This document shows positions 26,656 to 34,906 of a stretch of 64,000 nt of DNA, piece after piece; within the stretch, counting starts at the first letter, position 1; every line of letters begins with the position of its first letter. The notes below the pieces were generated by a model that saw only the letters and a list, made by a program, of their open reading frames with translations, made no database searches and was not told the DNA's origin. The DNA is from CAVXDY01 sp963721335. Its GTDB lineage: Bacteria; Actinomycetota; Thermoleophilia; Miltoncostaeales; Miltoncostaeaceae. The stretch is taken from contig CAVRIV010000008.1 in NCBI GenBank assembly GCA_963721335.1, forward strand, positions 930,001-994,000, in the 5' to 3' direction. The position numbers and the translations under genes are program-made.

Positions 26656-27923
26656 GCCGACCCGGGTCCGAGGCCGTCGGCCGGGTCTTCCGCGAGGAGT
26701 ACGGGCGGGCGGTCGCGATCCTGGGGCGCGTCCTCGGCGACATCGATCGAGCCGAGGACGCGCTGCAGGACGCCTTCGCCACGGCCCTCGAGCGCTGGCC
26801 GCGCGAGGGCACCCCGCCACGGCCCGGCGCGTGGATCCTCGCGACGGCGCGCAACCGAGCGATCGACCGGCTGCGCCGGGAGCGCACCCGCCGGGCATCG
26901 GAGGAGGCGCGGGCACGCGATCTCGAGGAGGCGGTCATCGAGCAGATCCCGGCGGACCCGGACGAGGCGCAGATCCCCGACGAACGGCTCGGGCTGATCT
27001 TCGCCTGCTGCCACCCCGCGCTCGCGGTGGAGGCCCAGATTCCGCTGACCCTCCGGCTGGTCGCCGGCCTCACGGTGCCCGAGGTCGCCCGCGCGCTCCT
27101 CGTGCCCCCCGCGACAGTCGCCCAGCGGCTCGTGCGCGCCAAGCGCAAGCTGCGCGACGCCGCGATCCCGATCGAGGTGCCGCCGCCCGAGCGCCTGACC
27201 GAGCGCCTCGACGCCGTCCTGACCACGCTCTACCTGGTGTTCACCGAGGGATACGTGGCCACCGAGGGCCCGGGCCTGCGGCGCGACGATCTCGCGGACG
27301 AGGCCATCCGGCTGGCGACCACGCTCACCGCGCTGATGCCCGACGAGGCCGAGGCGACGGGCCTCCTCGCCCTGATGACGCTGCACCACGCGCGCCGCGG
27401 CGCCCGCGCCGACCCCCAGGGCGCGCTCGTGCTGCTGGAGGATCAGGATCGCTCACTCTGGGACCGAGCCGCCATCGACGAGGGTCTGGTGCTCGTGGAG
27501 CGCGCCCTGCGCATGCGCCGCCCGCCGGGACGCCTCGCGCTGCAGGCAGCGATCGCGGCCCTCCACGCGGAGGCCCCGGCGGCCGATCGCACGGACTGGC
27601 CGCAGATCCTCGCGCTCTACGGCGAGCTCGCGCGCCGCGCGCCCTCCGCGGTCGTGGAGCTCAATCGCGCCGTCGCGCTGGCCCAGGTGCAGGGGCCGGG
27701 AGCGGGACTGCGCGCCGTCGACGACCTGGTCCCGATCGGAGCGCTCGAGGCCTATGCCCCCCTTCACGCCGCCCGCGGCGACCTGCTGCGCCGGCTCGAC
27801 CGGCACGGTGAGGCCGAGAAGGCCTTCGCGCGCGCCCTGGAGCTCACCACGAACCCGGCCGAGCGCGCGTTCCTGGCGCGCCGGCACCGCGAGTCGGCCG
27901 CTCAGGCCTCCCGGGCGCGGTAG
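26652..27923 (+). CDS. RNA polymerase sigma factor, ECF42 type with C-terminal helical extension (CTG start)
   Basis: The 423-residue protein has sigma region 2 (about 8-75: EEYGRAVAIL, DAEDALQDAF-like segment, RNRAIDRLRRER) and region 4 (about 120-170: GLTVPEVARALLVPPATVAQR). A roughly 230-residue C-terminal TPR-like extension (VFTEGYVATEG, ELNRAVALAQVQGP, YAPLHAARGDLLRRL) is typical of ECF42. No ATG, GTG or TTG lies in frame near the conserved start. The best initiation codon is CTG at 26652, overlapping the YciI TGA as CTGA, with GGAG five bases upstream. It likely transcribes its own operon from the TGTCGA/CGTC promoter. Confidence 0.9.
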   Translation: MSRPGSEAVGRVFREEYGRAVAILGRVLGDIDRAEDALQDAFATALERWPREGTPPRPGAWILATARNRAIDRLRRERTRRASEEARARDLEEAVIEQIPADPDEAQIPDERLGLIFACCHPALAVEAQIPLTLRLVAGLTVPEVARALLVPPATVAQRLVRAKRKLRDAAIPIEVPPPERLTERLDAVLTTLYLVFTEGYVATEGPGLRRDDLADEAIRLATTLTALMPDEAEATGLLALMTLHHARRGARADPQGALVLLEDQDRSLWDRAAIDEGLVLVERALRMRRPPGRLALQAAIAALHAEAPAADRTDWPQILALYGELARRAPSAVVELNRAVALAQVQGPGAGLRAVDDLVPIGALEAYAPLHAARGDLLRRLDRHGEAEKAFARALELTTNPAERAFLARRHRESAAQASRAR

Positions 27924-27924
27924 C
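27901..27924. repeat. 24-bp imperfect direct repeat, copy 1
   Basis: This copy matches copy 2 (28197-28220) at 22 of 24 bases. Read on the minus strand it encodes YRAREA and a stop, the same as the TyrA C-terminus, and both differences are third-base changes in Arg codons. It also contains the sigma factor stop on the plus strand. A 12-codon minus-strand ORF (27902-27940) ending in it overlaps the preceding small gene as ATGA. Confidence 0.55.
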
Positions 27925-27936
27925 GGCTGAGGGGGG

Positions 27937-28107
27937 TCATCGGTCCGCCGACGGGGGCGGCCAGATGGTGAACTCCCCGAGGTCGGGGATCACGCCATCC
28001 TCGGTCACGCGCTCGGCCTTGCGGCGCCGCGGCCGGATCGAGGCGACGGAGAGGGAGACGGCGGCGATGCCGGCGCCGAGGAGCGCCGCGATGCGGAGTC
28101 CGCGCAT
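27937..28107 (-). CDS. small membrane-anchored protein, 56 residues
   Basis: This is an unrecognised small protein that reads MRGLRIAALLGAGIAAVSLS as a likely membrane helix or uncleaved signal. A basic stop-transfer segment (RPRRRKAER) and a short polar tail ending in FTIWPPPSADR follow. AAGGA lies about 8 bases before the ATG. It follows tyrA on the same strand and sits between the two 24-bp repeats. The gene is real by start signal, hydrophobic profile and its place in the tight operon, but its function is unknown. Confidence 0.55.
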   Translation of the reverse strand: MRGLRIAALLGAGIAAVSLSVASIRPRRRKAERVTEDGVIPDLGEFTIWPPPSADR

Positions 28108-28196
28108 GAGGCTGTCCTTCCATGAGACGCAGTCCCCTCATGCATCGGCACCGACGGCCCGCGGCACCAGCTTCGGGGCCGCCCCCGGACCGCCCC

Positions 28197-28220
28197 CTCA
28201 GGCCTCTCGGGCCCGGTAGC
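28197..28220. repeat. 24-bp imperfect direct repeat, copy 2 (3' end of tyrA)
   Basis: This is the partner of 27901-27924, 296 bp away. It contains the last codons of tyrA. Confidence 0.55.
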
Positions 28221-29274
28221 CCCGCTCGACCACCAGGCGCACGGCCTCGCGTGCGGCCTCGGGCCCGTCGAGCGCCAGCTCCAGCTCGCCCTCGCCCTCC
28301 GGCGGGCCGGGCCGCAGCTGGAGGTCCTCGATGTTGATGTGGGCGTGGCCGAGGGCCGTGGCGATCTCCGAGATCGCGCCCGGGCGGTTCGGCACCGCCA
28401 CCACGATGCGCGCGGGCGCCCCCGCCCCCTCGCGGTCGATCTGACGAAGACGGTCCTTCGCCGCGCCGGCGTCGCCCACGAACCGCAGCAGCCAGTCGCG
28501 GTCCCCGCGCTCCAGCGCCTCCCCCACCTCGTCGAGGCGCCCCGCGTAGCCGCGCAGCGCCTCGAGCACCGCCTCGCGGTTCGCCAGGAGGATGTCGGCC
28601 CAGAGCGGCGGGTTCGACCCCGCGACGCGCGTGAGGTCGCTGAACGACGGCCCCGCGGAGCGCAGCGCCTCGCGCCCCTCGAAGGCCGTGCCCGCGGCCT
28701 GGTTGACCAGCGCCCCGGCGAGGACGTGGGGCAGGTGGGACACCAGCGCCATCAGGCGGTCGTGGACGCGCGCGTCGATGGCCGCCGGCCGGGCGCCGAC
28801 CGACACGACCAGGCCGTGAAGGCGGCCGAACAGCTCCGGCCGGGCTTCGGGTCCGGGGGTGAGGAACCAGGTGGCGTCCCGGAAGAGCCCCGCGCGGGCG
28901 AAGGCCACGCCGCTCCGCTCCGCGCCGCACACCGGATGGCCGCCGATGAAGCGCTCGCGCCCCTCCGGGCCGATCGCCTCCATGACGGCCGACTTGGCCG
29001 AGCCGAGGTCGGTCACCACGCACGACGGGCCGCTGGCCCGGAGGGCCCGCGCGGCGAGCCCGGCGAGGGTCGGCACCGGGGCGGCCAGGACGATCGCCTC
29101 GGCCCCCTCGGCCGCCTCCTCCAGCGACCCGGCCGCCTCGGTGATGGCGCCCATCTCCCGCGCGGTGGCGAGGGCCCCGGCATCGGGGTCGACCCCGCGG
29201 ACGTCGCGTCCGCGGAGCGCCAGGCCGAGCGAGCCGCCCATGAGCCCGACGCCGACGATGGCGATCGGGCCCAT
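28198..29274 (-). CDS. tyrA: prephenate dehydrogenase with C-terminal ACT domain
   Basis: TyrA oxidises prephenate to 4-hydroxyphenylpyruvate in tyrosine synthesis. The 358-residue protein has an N-terminal NAD-binding motif GVGLMGGSLG (7-16), the GGHPVCGAERSG active-site segment and the helical domain LPHVLAGALVN. A C-terminal ACT domain from about residue 285 (VVAVPNRPGAISEIATALG) probably gives feedback control by tyrosine. It starts 13 bp after the aroF stop, forming an aroF-tyrA operon with the small membrane gene. Confidence 0.94.
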   Translation of the reverse strand: MGPIAIVGVGLMGGSLGLALRGRDVRGVDPDAGALATAREMGAITEAAGSLEEAAEGAEAIVLAAPVPTLAGLAARALRASGPSCVVTDLGSAKSAVMEAIGPEGRERFIGGHPVCGAERSGVAFARAGLFRDATWFLTPGPEARPELFGRLHGLVVSVGARPAAIDARVHDRLMALVSHLPHVLAGALVNQAAGTAFEGREALRSAGPSFSDLTRVAGSNPPLWADILLANREAVLEALRGYAGRLDEVGEALERGDRDWLLRFVGDAGAAKDRLRQIDREGAGAPARIVVAVPNRPGAISEIATALGHAHINIEDLQLRPGPPEGEGELELALDGPEAAREAVRLVVERGYRAREA

Positions 29275-29287
29275 CGGGGGAGGGTCT

Positions 29288-30331
29288 TTAGGCGACGGCC
29301 ACCGGCGCGTCGTCGCCGGCGAGCACCTTGCCCATCAGGTCGATGCAGCGGCGCACGTCGGCCACCCAGGCGCCGAAGGTCTCCGCGTGGAGCGCCTGGG
29401 GCCCGTCGCAGAGCGCGGTCTCGGGGGTCGGGTGCACCTCGACGAGCAGGCCGTCGGCACCGGCCACCACCGCCGCCCGGGCCATCGGAAGGATCAGCTC
29501 GCGCCTCCCCGCGGCGTGCGAGGGGTCGACGATCACCGGCAGGCTCGCCTGGGTCTTCACCACCGGCACCGCCGAGATGTCGAGCGTCGAGCGGGTGGCG
29601 GTCTCGAAGGTGCGGATGCCCCGCTCGCACAGCACGATGTCGGGGTTGCCCTCGCGGGCGATGTACTCGGCCGACAGCAGCCACTCCTCGATCGTGGCGG
29701 ACATGCCGCGCTTCAGCAGCACCGGCCGGTCGGTGCGGCCGACCTCGCGCAGCAGGTCGAAGTTCTGCATGTTGCGGGCGCCGAGCTGGATCATGTCGGC
29801 CACCTCGAGCACGTCCTCGAGCTGCCGTGGGTCCATGACCTCGGTGACGATCGGGAGCCCGGTCTCCTCGCGCGCCTCGGCCAGGATCTCCAGGGCGGGC
29901 TTGCCGAGCCCCGAGAAGGCGTAGGGCGACGTGCGCGGCTTGTAGGCGCCGCCGCGCAGGTGCGTCGCGCCGGCCGCCTTGCAGGCGCGCGCGGAGGCCA
30001 GCGTCTGCTCGCGCGACTCGACGGCACACGGGCCCGCGATGAGGCCGAAGACGCCGGCGCCGATGCGGCGGCCGGCGACGTCCACCGACGCGTCGCTGCC
30101 GCGGAAGTCGCTCGAGACGAGCTTGAAGGGCTTCAGGATCGGGACGACCTTCTCGACCCCGGGCTCTCCCTCGAGCTGGAGCTGGGCCACGATCTGGCGG
30201 TCGTCGCCGATCGCGCCGATGACCGTGACGAACTCGCCGCGCGACGGATGGGCGCGGGCGCCCGCCTGCTGGATGCGCTCGATCACGTGGAGCACCTGCT
30301 CCTCGGTGGCGCCCTGCTTCATCACGATCAT
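29288..30331 (-). CDS. aroF: 3-deoxy-7-phosphoheptulonate synthase (DAHP synthase, type I-beta)
   Basis: This is the entry enzyme of the shikimate pathway, joining phosphoenolpyruvate and erythrose 4-phosphate. The 347-residue protein has an N-terminal ferredoxin-like regulatory domain (about 1-70) as in the Thermotoga type. The TIM barrel follows, with AGPCAVES (metal Cys), GGAYKPRTSPY, ARNMQNF, the LLKRGMSATIEEWL segment and DPSHAAGRR (metal His). I chose the ATG at 30331, where MIVMKQGATEEQ begins the domain. The long leader upstream contains competing hairpins. Confidence 0.95.
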   Translation of the reverse strand: MIVMKQGATEEQVLHVIERIQQAGARAHPSRGEFVTVIGAIGDDRQIVAQLQLEGEPGVEKVVPILKPFKLVSSDFRGSDASVDVAGRRIGAGVFGLIAGPCAVESREQTLASARACKAAGATHLRGGAYKPRTSPYAFSGLGKPALEILAEAREETGLPIVTEVMDPRQLEDVLEVADMIQLGARNMQNFDLLREVGRTDRPVLLKRGMSATIEEWLLSAEYIAREGNPDIVLCERGIRTFETATRSTLDISAVPVVKTQASLPVIVDPSHAAGRRELILPMARAAVVAGADGLLVEVHPTPETALCDGPQALHAETFGAWVADVRRCIDLMGKVLAGDDAPVAVA

Positions 30332-30359
30332 CACGATTCGGCCCGTCCGAAAGAGGTTG

Positions 30360-30398
30360 GTTTGCGGGGATTGCTTCGACGCAACCGTCTCCCCAAAC
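30360..30398 (-). promoter_or_regulatory. hairpin in the aroF leader
   Basis: On the minus strand GTTTGGGGA pairs with TCCCCGCAAAC (two-base bulge), with an inner TTGC/GCAA helix, ending 29 bases before the aroF start. Just upstream (30405-30465) GGGCCC occurs twice, the second followed by TTTT. The first copy can also pair with GGCCC before it. The arrangement suggests a possible attenuator. Confidence 0.35.
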
Positions 30399-30467
30399 TC
30401 TCGAAAAGGGCCCTTCTTGCGGCTCTCGTCGTCGAGATGGGGACACGGGCCCTGCTCGGGCCTCGCG

Positions 30468-30473
30468 AGTCTA
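30468..30473 (-). promoter_or_regulatory. probable aroF -10 box
   Basis: TAGACT on the minus strand has a weak -35 GAGACG 17 bases upstream. It would give a leader of about 130 bases before aroF. Confidence 0.35.
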
Positions 30474-30535
30474 GCGGGACCCCTCTGGCCCGTCTCGCCG
30501 GCATCCGCCGGGGCCCTCTCGAGGCGGCGGCGGGA

Positions 30536-30565
30536 ATGACGGGATGGGGACCTCGGACATAGGAT
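30536..30565 (+). promoter_or_regulatory. probable promoter of the 30602 gene
   Basis: ATGACG (30536-30541), an 18-base spacer and TAGGAT (30560-30565) would start a transcript about 30 bases before the ATG at 30602. Confidence 0.35.
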
Positions 30566-30601
30566 CGGCGCTCGGTCCGACGCCCAGAGAAAGGTCACGC
30601 C

Positions 30602-30946
30602 ATGCCGACAATCGCCTTCGTGGTGCCCGTGCTGCCCGGCAAGGAGGACGCGGACAGGGAGGGGATGGCGCGGCTCTCCGCGGGGGACGACGCCGAGGCG
30701 TACATGGCATCGCGCCGGGCCCAGGGCTTCCAGCGGGAGGCCGTCTGGCACCAGGAGACGCCGGACGGCACCATCGCGATCGTGTTGTGGGAGGTGGAGG
30801 ACCCCGAGCGCGCCTTCGGGGCGATCGCGACGTCCGAGGAGCCGCTCGACCGGCGCTTCCGCGAGTTCCTGAAGGACGTCCACGGGATCGACGTCGCCAC
30901 CGATCCCCCGCCGAGCGTCCGTCCGGTCAGCGACACCCGGTTCTGA
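30602..30946 (+). CDS. conserved hypothetical protein (dimeric alpha+beta barrel-like)
   Basis: This is a 114-residue soluble protein. The start MPTIAFVVPVLPGKEDADRE and the pattern strand, helix (AEAYMASRRAQGFQRE), strands (AVWHQET, TIAIVLWEVEDPERAF), helix (RRFREFLKDVHGID) fit the ferredoxin-like fold of small monooxygenase/DUF6176-type proteins. No catalytic residue can be assigned. AAAGG lies before the ATG. It is transcribed alone, divergent from aroF and convergent with hisC. Confidence 0.7.
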   Translation: MPTIAFVVPVLPGKEDADREGMARLSAGDDAEAYMASRRAQGFQREAVWHQETPDGTIAIVLWEVEDPERAFGAIATSEEPLDRRFREFLKDVHGIDVATDPPPSVRPVSDTRF

Positions 30947-30988
30947 GGCCTCGGCGACGAGCGTGCGAGCTCGGCGCGGGCCTGCCGC

Positions 30989-32131
30989 TCATGGCCGTGT
31001 CCGTTCGGGTCGACCCTGACGAGGGGCCGGGCGGGCGACGAGCGCACGCGCCGACAGGAATGCCGCATTCTCCTCCGGGGTCCCGATGGAGACCCTCAGA
31101 CGCCCGGGGCACCCGAGAGCGGCGCCGTCGCGGACGATGACGCCGTTGCGCAGGAGCTGCTCGTGGACACCTGGAGAACCGGCGGCCGGATCGGGGTCCG
31201 GCCGCACCAGGATGAAGTTGGCCCGGCTGGGGGTGAAGCCCCACTCGGTCTGGGAGAGGGCCTCCTCCATGCGGGAGCGCTCGGCGACCACCTCCCGCAC
31301 GCGGCGGTCGAGCTCCGCCGGGTGGCGCAGGCTCTCCAGGGCCGCCGCCTGGGCCAGGGCGTTGGTGTTGAAGGGCTGGCGCACCTTGTCGATGGCCGCC
31401 ACCCACGCGGCGGAGCCGACGCCGTAGCCCACGCGCAGGCCGCACAGCCCATGGGCCTTGCTGAAGGTGCGCAGCACCAAGAGGTTCGGCCGCGAGCGGG
31501 CGAGCGACATCGTGCGGCCGGCGTCGGCGCGGTCCACGAAGTCGAAGTAGGCCTCGTCGACGATCACCGCCAGGTCCTCGGGCAGCAGGTCGAGGAACGC
31601 CTCGACCTCCTCCGGCGCGCGGTAGACGCCCGTGGGGTTGTTGGGGTTGCACAGGATGACCAGGCGCGTGCGCTCGTCGACGGCCGCCGCCATGGCGTCC
31701 AGGTCGTGCCCGTCGTCGTCGGCGAGGGGGACGGCCACGGCCTCGCCCCCGGCCGCGGCGGCCAGGTGGGGATAGAGGGCGAAGGACGGGTCGGCGTGCA
31801 CGACGGTCGTGCCGGGGTCGAGCAGGGCCTGCCCGGCGAGCAGGATCAGCTCGCAGGACCCGTTGCCCACGACCACCTCGTCCGGGCCCACGCCGTGGCG
31901 CTCGGCCAGCGCGCGCCGCAGGGCCCGCGCGGGGGGATCGGGGTACCGGTTCAGGCCGTCCAGGCCCCCGGCGATGACCTCCGCAACCTCGGGCAGCGGC
32001 GGGAATGGGCTCTCGTTGGAGGCGAGCCTGACCGCGTGATCGAGCCCGAAACGCGCCAGGACCTCGGCCGTGGTGAGGCCCGGCTCATAGCGCGGAATGC
32101 CCTCCAGGCGGGGCGATGTGCGAATGCTCAC
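30989..32131 (-). CDS. hisC: histidinol-phosphate aminotransferase
   Basis: This is a PLP-dependent class I/II aminotransferase of 380 residues, acting in histidine synthesis and possibly also on aromatic amino acids. Motifs are RLASNESPFPPLP, NRYPDP, VGNGSCELI, CNPNNPTGVY, DEAYFDF, the PLP lysine in TFSKAHGLCGLRVGY and RVSIGTPEENAAFL. I chose GTG 32131 because TAGACT lies seven bases upstream (leaderless) and because of the conserved N-terminus. It is away from other his genes; in this context with aroF-tyrA an aromatic aminotransferase role is conceivable. Confidence 0.9.
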   Translation of the reverse strand: MSIRTSPRLEGIPRYEPGLTTAEVLARFGLDHAVRLASNESPFPPLPEVAEVIAGGLDGLNRYPDPPARALRRALAERHGVGPDEVVVGNGSCELILLAGQALLDPGTTVVHADPSFALYPHLAAAAGGEAVAVPLADDDGHDLDAMAAAVDERTRLVILCNPNNPTGVYRAPEEVEAFLDLLPEDLAVIVDEAYFDFVDRADAGRTMSLARSRPNLLVLRTFSKAHGLCGLRVGYGVGSAAWVAAIDKVRQPFNTNALAQAAALESLRHPAELDRRVREVVAERSRMEEALSQTEWGFTPSRANFILVRPDPDPAAGSPGVHEQLLRNGVIVRDGAALGCPGRLRVSIGTPEENAAFLSARALVARPAPRQGRPERTRP

Positions 32132-32138
32132 AGCGCGC

Positions 32139-32144
32139 AGTCTA
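32139..32144 (-). promoter_or_regulatory. -10 box of hisC (leaderless)
   Basis: TAGACT on the minus strand is seven bases from the GTG at 32131. Confidence 0.45.
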
Positions 32145-32175
32145 GACCGCGGCGGAGGGCCTCCCCCTTCGCTAT

Positions 32176-32214
32176 TGTCACCACGACACCAATTACCTGT
32201 CAGTATTACTGTCA
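32176..32214 (+). promoter_or_regulatory. AT-rich control region with repeats upstream of nadB
   Basis: Inverted repeat TGTC-N5-GACA (32176-32188) is followed by a direct repeat CTGTCA at 32197-32202 and 32209-32214, within the larger repeat TTAC(C)TGTCA. The block is strikingly AT-rich for this genome, and its last copy overlaps the nadB start. It is a plausible operator for a repressor of NAD synthesis. Confidence 0.4.
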
Positions 32215-33803
32215 TGGAGACGTTAAAGGTGCCGACCCCCCACGATCAGGACCCCGTCATCGTCGTCGGCACCGGCATCGCCGGATGTCTCGTGGCCCTC
32301 GGGGCCGCGGAGCGGGGGCCGGTGGTCGTGGTGACCAAGGCGGAGCTCGGCGAGGGCAGCACGCGCCGTGCCCAGGGAGGGATCGCCGCGGCCGTGGACG
32401 GCGGCGACTCGGTGGAGGCCCACCTCGCCGACACGCTCCTCGCCGGGGCCGGCCTGTGCGACGTGGACGCCGCCGCCGGCATCTGCCGGGAAGGGCCCGC
32501 CCAGATCGCCGTCCTCCTCGCCCGCGGCGTGGCCTTCGACCGCGACGGCAGCGGGCTGAGCCTCGGCCGCGAGGGGGCCCACTCCGCCTCGCGCGTGGTG
32601 CACGCGGGCGGCGACTCCACCGGAGCGCACATCGTGGCCGCGCTCACCGCGGCCCTCCGAGCCGACCCGCGCATCGTGCTGGCCGAGGGCGAGCGCGCGC
32701 TGGAGGTGCTGGTGCGCGACGGCCGCGTCACCGGGCTGCGAAGCGTGGGCCGCGACGGCGTGGAGCGAGTACGCCGCGCCCGGGCGGTGACGCTGGCGGC
32801 CGGGGGCGCCGGCCAGCTCTACCCGTTCACCACCAACCCCCCGGGAGCCACGGCCGACGGCCCGGCCCTGGCGGCGCGGGCGGGCGCGGCGCTGGCCGAC
32901 CTCGAGATGGTCCAGTTCCATCCCACCGCGCTGGCGCTCGGGGCGAGCCCCCTGTCGCTGGTGAGCGAGGCCGTGCGGGGCGAGGGGGCGTTCCTGCGCG
33001 ACGCCGGCGGCCGGCGCTTCATGCTCGACGAGCACCCGCTGGCCGAGCTGGGCCCGCGCGACGTGGTGGCCCGCGCCATCGCCCGCCGGGCGGCCGAGAC
33101 CGGCCGCGACGTCGTCATCGACATGAGCCACCTCGACCCGGCCCTGGTGCGCCGGCGCTTCCCCACCGTGGCCGCCCTGTGCGCGGAGCACGGGCTCGAC
33201 CTGGCGCGGGACCCGATCCCCGTCACCCCGGCCGCCCACTACGCCGTGGGCGGGGCGCTCGCCGACATGGAGGGGCGCACCACGGTCCCGGGCCTCTTCG
33301 CCGTGGGCGAGTGCGCGGCCACGGGCGCGCACGGCGCCAACCGGCTCGCCTCGAACGGGCTGCTGGAGGCCGCGGTGCTGGCCGCGGGCGCGGTCCGGGC
33401 CCTGGCCGGCGATGCGGACGAGTGGCCCGAGGGCCCCTCGGCCCCGGCGGTGTCGCCGCCTCTCGCCGGCAGCGGCGGTCGCGAGGTGCGCGCCGCCCTC
33501 CAGGAGGCGATGTGGCGCGGCGTGGGCGTCGAGCGCGACGCCGATGGCCTCGCGGCCGCGGCCGGCGCACTGGCCGCCCTCCCCGAGGGCACCGATCCCG
33601 AGACCGACAACCTGCTCCTGGTCGCCCGTGCGAGCGCGGCGGCGGCGGCCCTGCGCACCGAGAGCCGCGGCGCCCACTTCCGGCGCGACCACCCCGGCCC
33701 CGACCCCGGTCAGGCCACGCGGATCGCGTGGGTCGGCGGCTTCCCCCATCCCATCGCCCCCGAGACCCGGCGCGTCCGGGCCGTCGTCAAGGAGGCCGCA
33801 TGA
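32214..33803 (+). CDS. nadB: L-aspartate oxidase
   Basis: NadB oxidises L-aspartate to iminoaspartate with FAD, the first step of de novo NAD synthesis. The 529-residue protein has the FAD dinucleotide motif VVGTGIAGCLVALGAAE, RRAQGGIAAA, the substrate segment HPTALALG, the Arg motif of the PVTPAAHYAVGG loop and NRLASNGLLEA. The ATG at 32214 (METLKVPTP) has no strong Shine-Dalgarno. It is followed by nadA and nadC with ATGA and GTGA overlaps, so iminoaspartate can be passed on directly. Confidence 0.96.
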   Translation: METLKVPTPHDQDPVIVVGTGIAGCLVALGAAERGPVVVVTKAELGEGSTRRAQGGIAAAVDGGDSVEAHLADTLLAGAGLCDVDAAAGICREGPAQIAVLLARGVAFDRDGSGLSLGREGAHSASRVVHAGGDSTGAHIVAALTAALRADPRIVLAEGERALEVLVRDGRVTGLRSVGRDGVERVRRARAVTLAAGGAGQLYPFTTNPPGATADGPALAARAGAALADLEMVQFHPTALALGASPLSLVSEAVRGEGAFLRDAGGRRFMLDEHPLAELGPRDVVARAIARRAAETGRDVVIDMSHLDPALVRRRFPTVAALCAEHGLDLARDPIPVTPAAHYAVGGALADMEGRTTVPGLFAVGECAATGAHGANRLASNGLLEAAVLAAGAVRALAGDADEWPEGPSAPAVSPPLAGSGGREVRAALQEAMWRGVGVERDADGLAAAAGALAALPEGTDPETDNLLLVARASAAAAALRTESRGAHFRRDHPGPDPGQATRIAWVGGFPHPIAPETRRVRAVVKEAA

Positions 33804-34906
33804 CCACCACCGCGACCGCTCCGGCGTGCGTCATTCCCCCGAACGACGTCGGCGCCCACGAGGAGCTCTGGGAGCGCGCCTGGGAGGCGCGGCGGGCGCT
33901 CGGCTCCCGGGCCGTGATCCTCGGGCACCACTACCAGCGCGACGACGTGATCGCGTTCGCCGACGTCACGGGCGACTCGTTCCTGCTCGCCCGGCGCGGC
34001 GCGGCCGCCACCGAGGCCGAGCTCGTCGTGTTCCTCGGGGTCTACTTCATGGCCGAGGCCGCCGACGTCCTGCGCGCCCCCCACCAGACCGTGGTGCTGC
34101 CGGATCTCGGCGCCGGGTGCCACCTGGCCGAGTGCGCCGACATCTTCACGGTCCGCGACGCCTGGTCCCAGATGACGGCGGCGCTGCCCGGAAAGCGCGT
34201 GATCCCGCTCACCTACATGAACTCGGGCGCGGACCTGAAGGCGTTCGTGGGCGAGCACGGGGGCGCGGTGTGCACCTCGGGCAACGCCGAGAGGGCGTTC
34301 CGCTGGGCGCAGTCCGAGGGCGACGCGGTGTTCTTCTTCCCCGACGAGCACCTCGGGCGCAACACGGCCTGCCGCCTGGGCATGGCCCCCGACGAGCCGC
34401 TGGTCTGGAACCCGCGCAAGGCCGAGCTCGGCGGGCTCTCCCAGGAGGCCCTCGCCGATGCCGCGGTGATCCTCTGGAAGGGCTTCTGCAACGTGCACAC
34501 GGCGTTCAACGTGCGCCAGATCGAGGAGGCGCGCGCCGCCGACCCCGGAGTGCGGGTGATCGTCCACCCCGAGTGCCCGCGGCCCGTGGTGGAGGCGGCC
34601 GACGAGGACGGCAGCACCGAGTACATCATCCGCCGCTGCGAGGAGCTTCCGGCCGGCGCCTCGGCCGTCATCGGCACCGACTGGAACCTCGTCAACCGGC
34701 TGCGGCTGCGTCACCCGGACAAGGTGATCTCCTGCCTCAAGGAGGACATCTGCCCGTGCGTGACGATGAACCGCATCGACCTTCCGAAGCTCACCTGGTG
34801 CCTCGAGTCGCTGGCCGCCGGCGAGCTGGTGAACCCGATCCGGGTGGAGGAGGACATGCGCCGCTGGGGCCGGGTCGCGCTCGACCGGATGCTCGCCCTG
34901 GCGTGA
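33800..34906 (+). CDS. nadA: quinolinate synthase
   Basis: NadA condenses iminoaspartate with dihydroxyacetone phosphate to quinolinate using a [4Fe-4S] cluster. The 368-residue protein carries candidate cluster cysteines in GAGCHLAECAD, WKGFCNVH and DICPCVTMNRI, plus ILGHHYQRDDV at the N-terminus and HPECPRPVV. The ATG overlaps the nadB stop by 4 bp. Confidence 0.96.
   Translation: MTTTATAPACVIPPNDVGAHEELWERAWEARRALGSRAVILGHHYQRDDVIAFADVTGDSFLLARRGAAATEAELVVFLGVYFMAEAADVLRAPHQTVVLPDLGAGCHLAECADIFTVRDAWSQMTAALPGKRVIPLTYMNSGADLKAFVGEHGGAVCTSGNAERAFRWAQSEGDAVFFFPDEHLGRNTACRLGMAPDEPLVWNPRKAELGGLSQEALADAAVILWKGFCNVHTAFNVRQIEEARAADPGVRVIVHPECPRPVVEAADEDGSTEYIIRRCEELPAGASAVIGTDWNLVNRLRLRHPDKVISCLKEDICPCVTMNRIDLPKLTWCLESLAAGELVNPIRVEEDMRRWGRVALDRMLALA

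Noticed and set aside
26652..27923. Sigma factor start at an upstream in-frame ATG inside the YciI gene
   Set aside because: It would need about 88 extra residues with no resemblance to sigma region 2 and full overlap with YciI; the coupled CTG fits better.
30332..30600. T-box leader upstream of aroF
   Set aside because: I cannot find the conserved T-box sequence or a specifier stem; only the alternative hairpins are reported.
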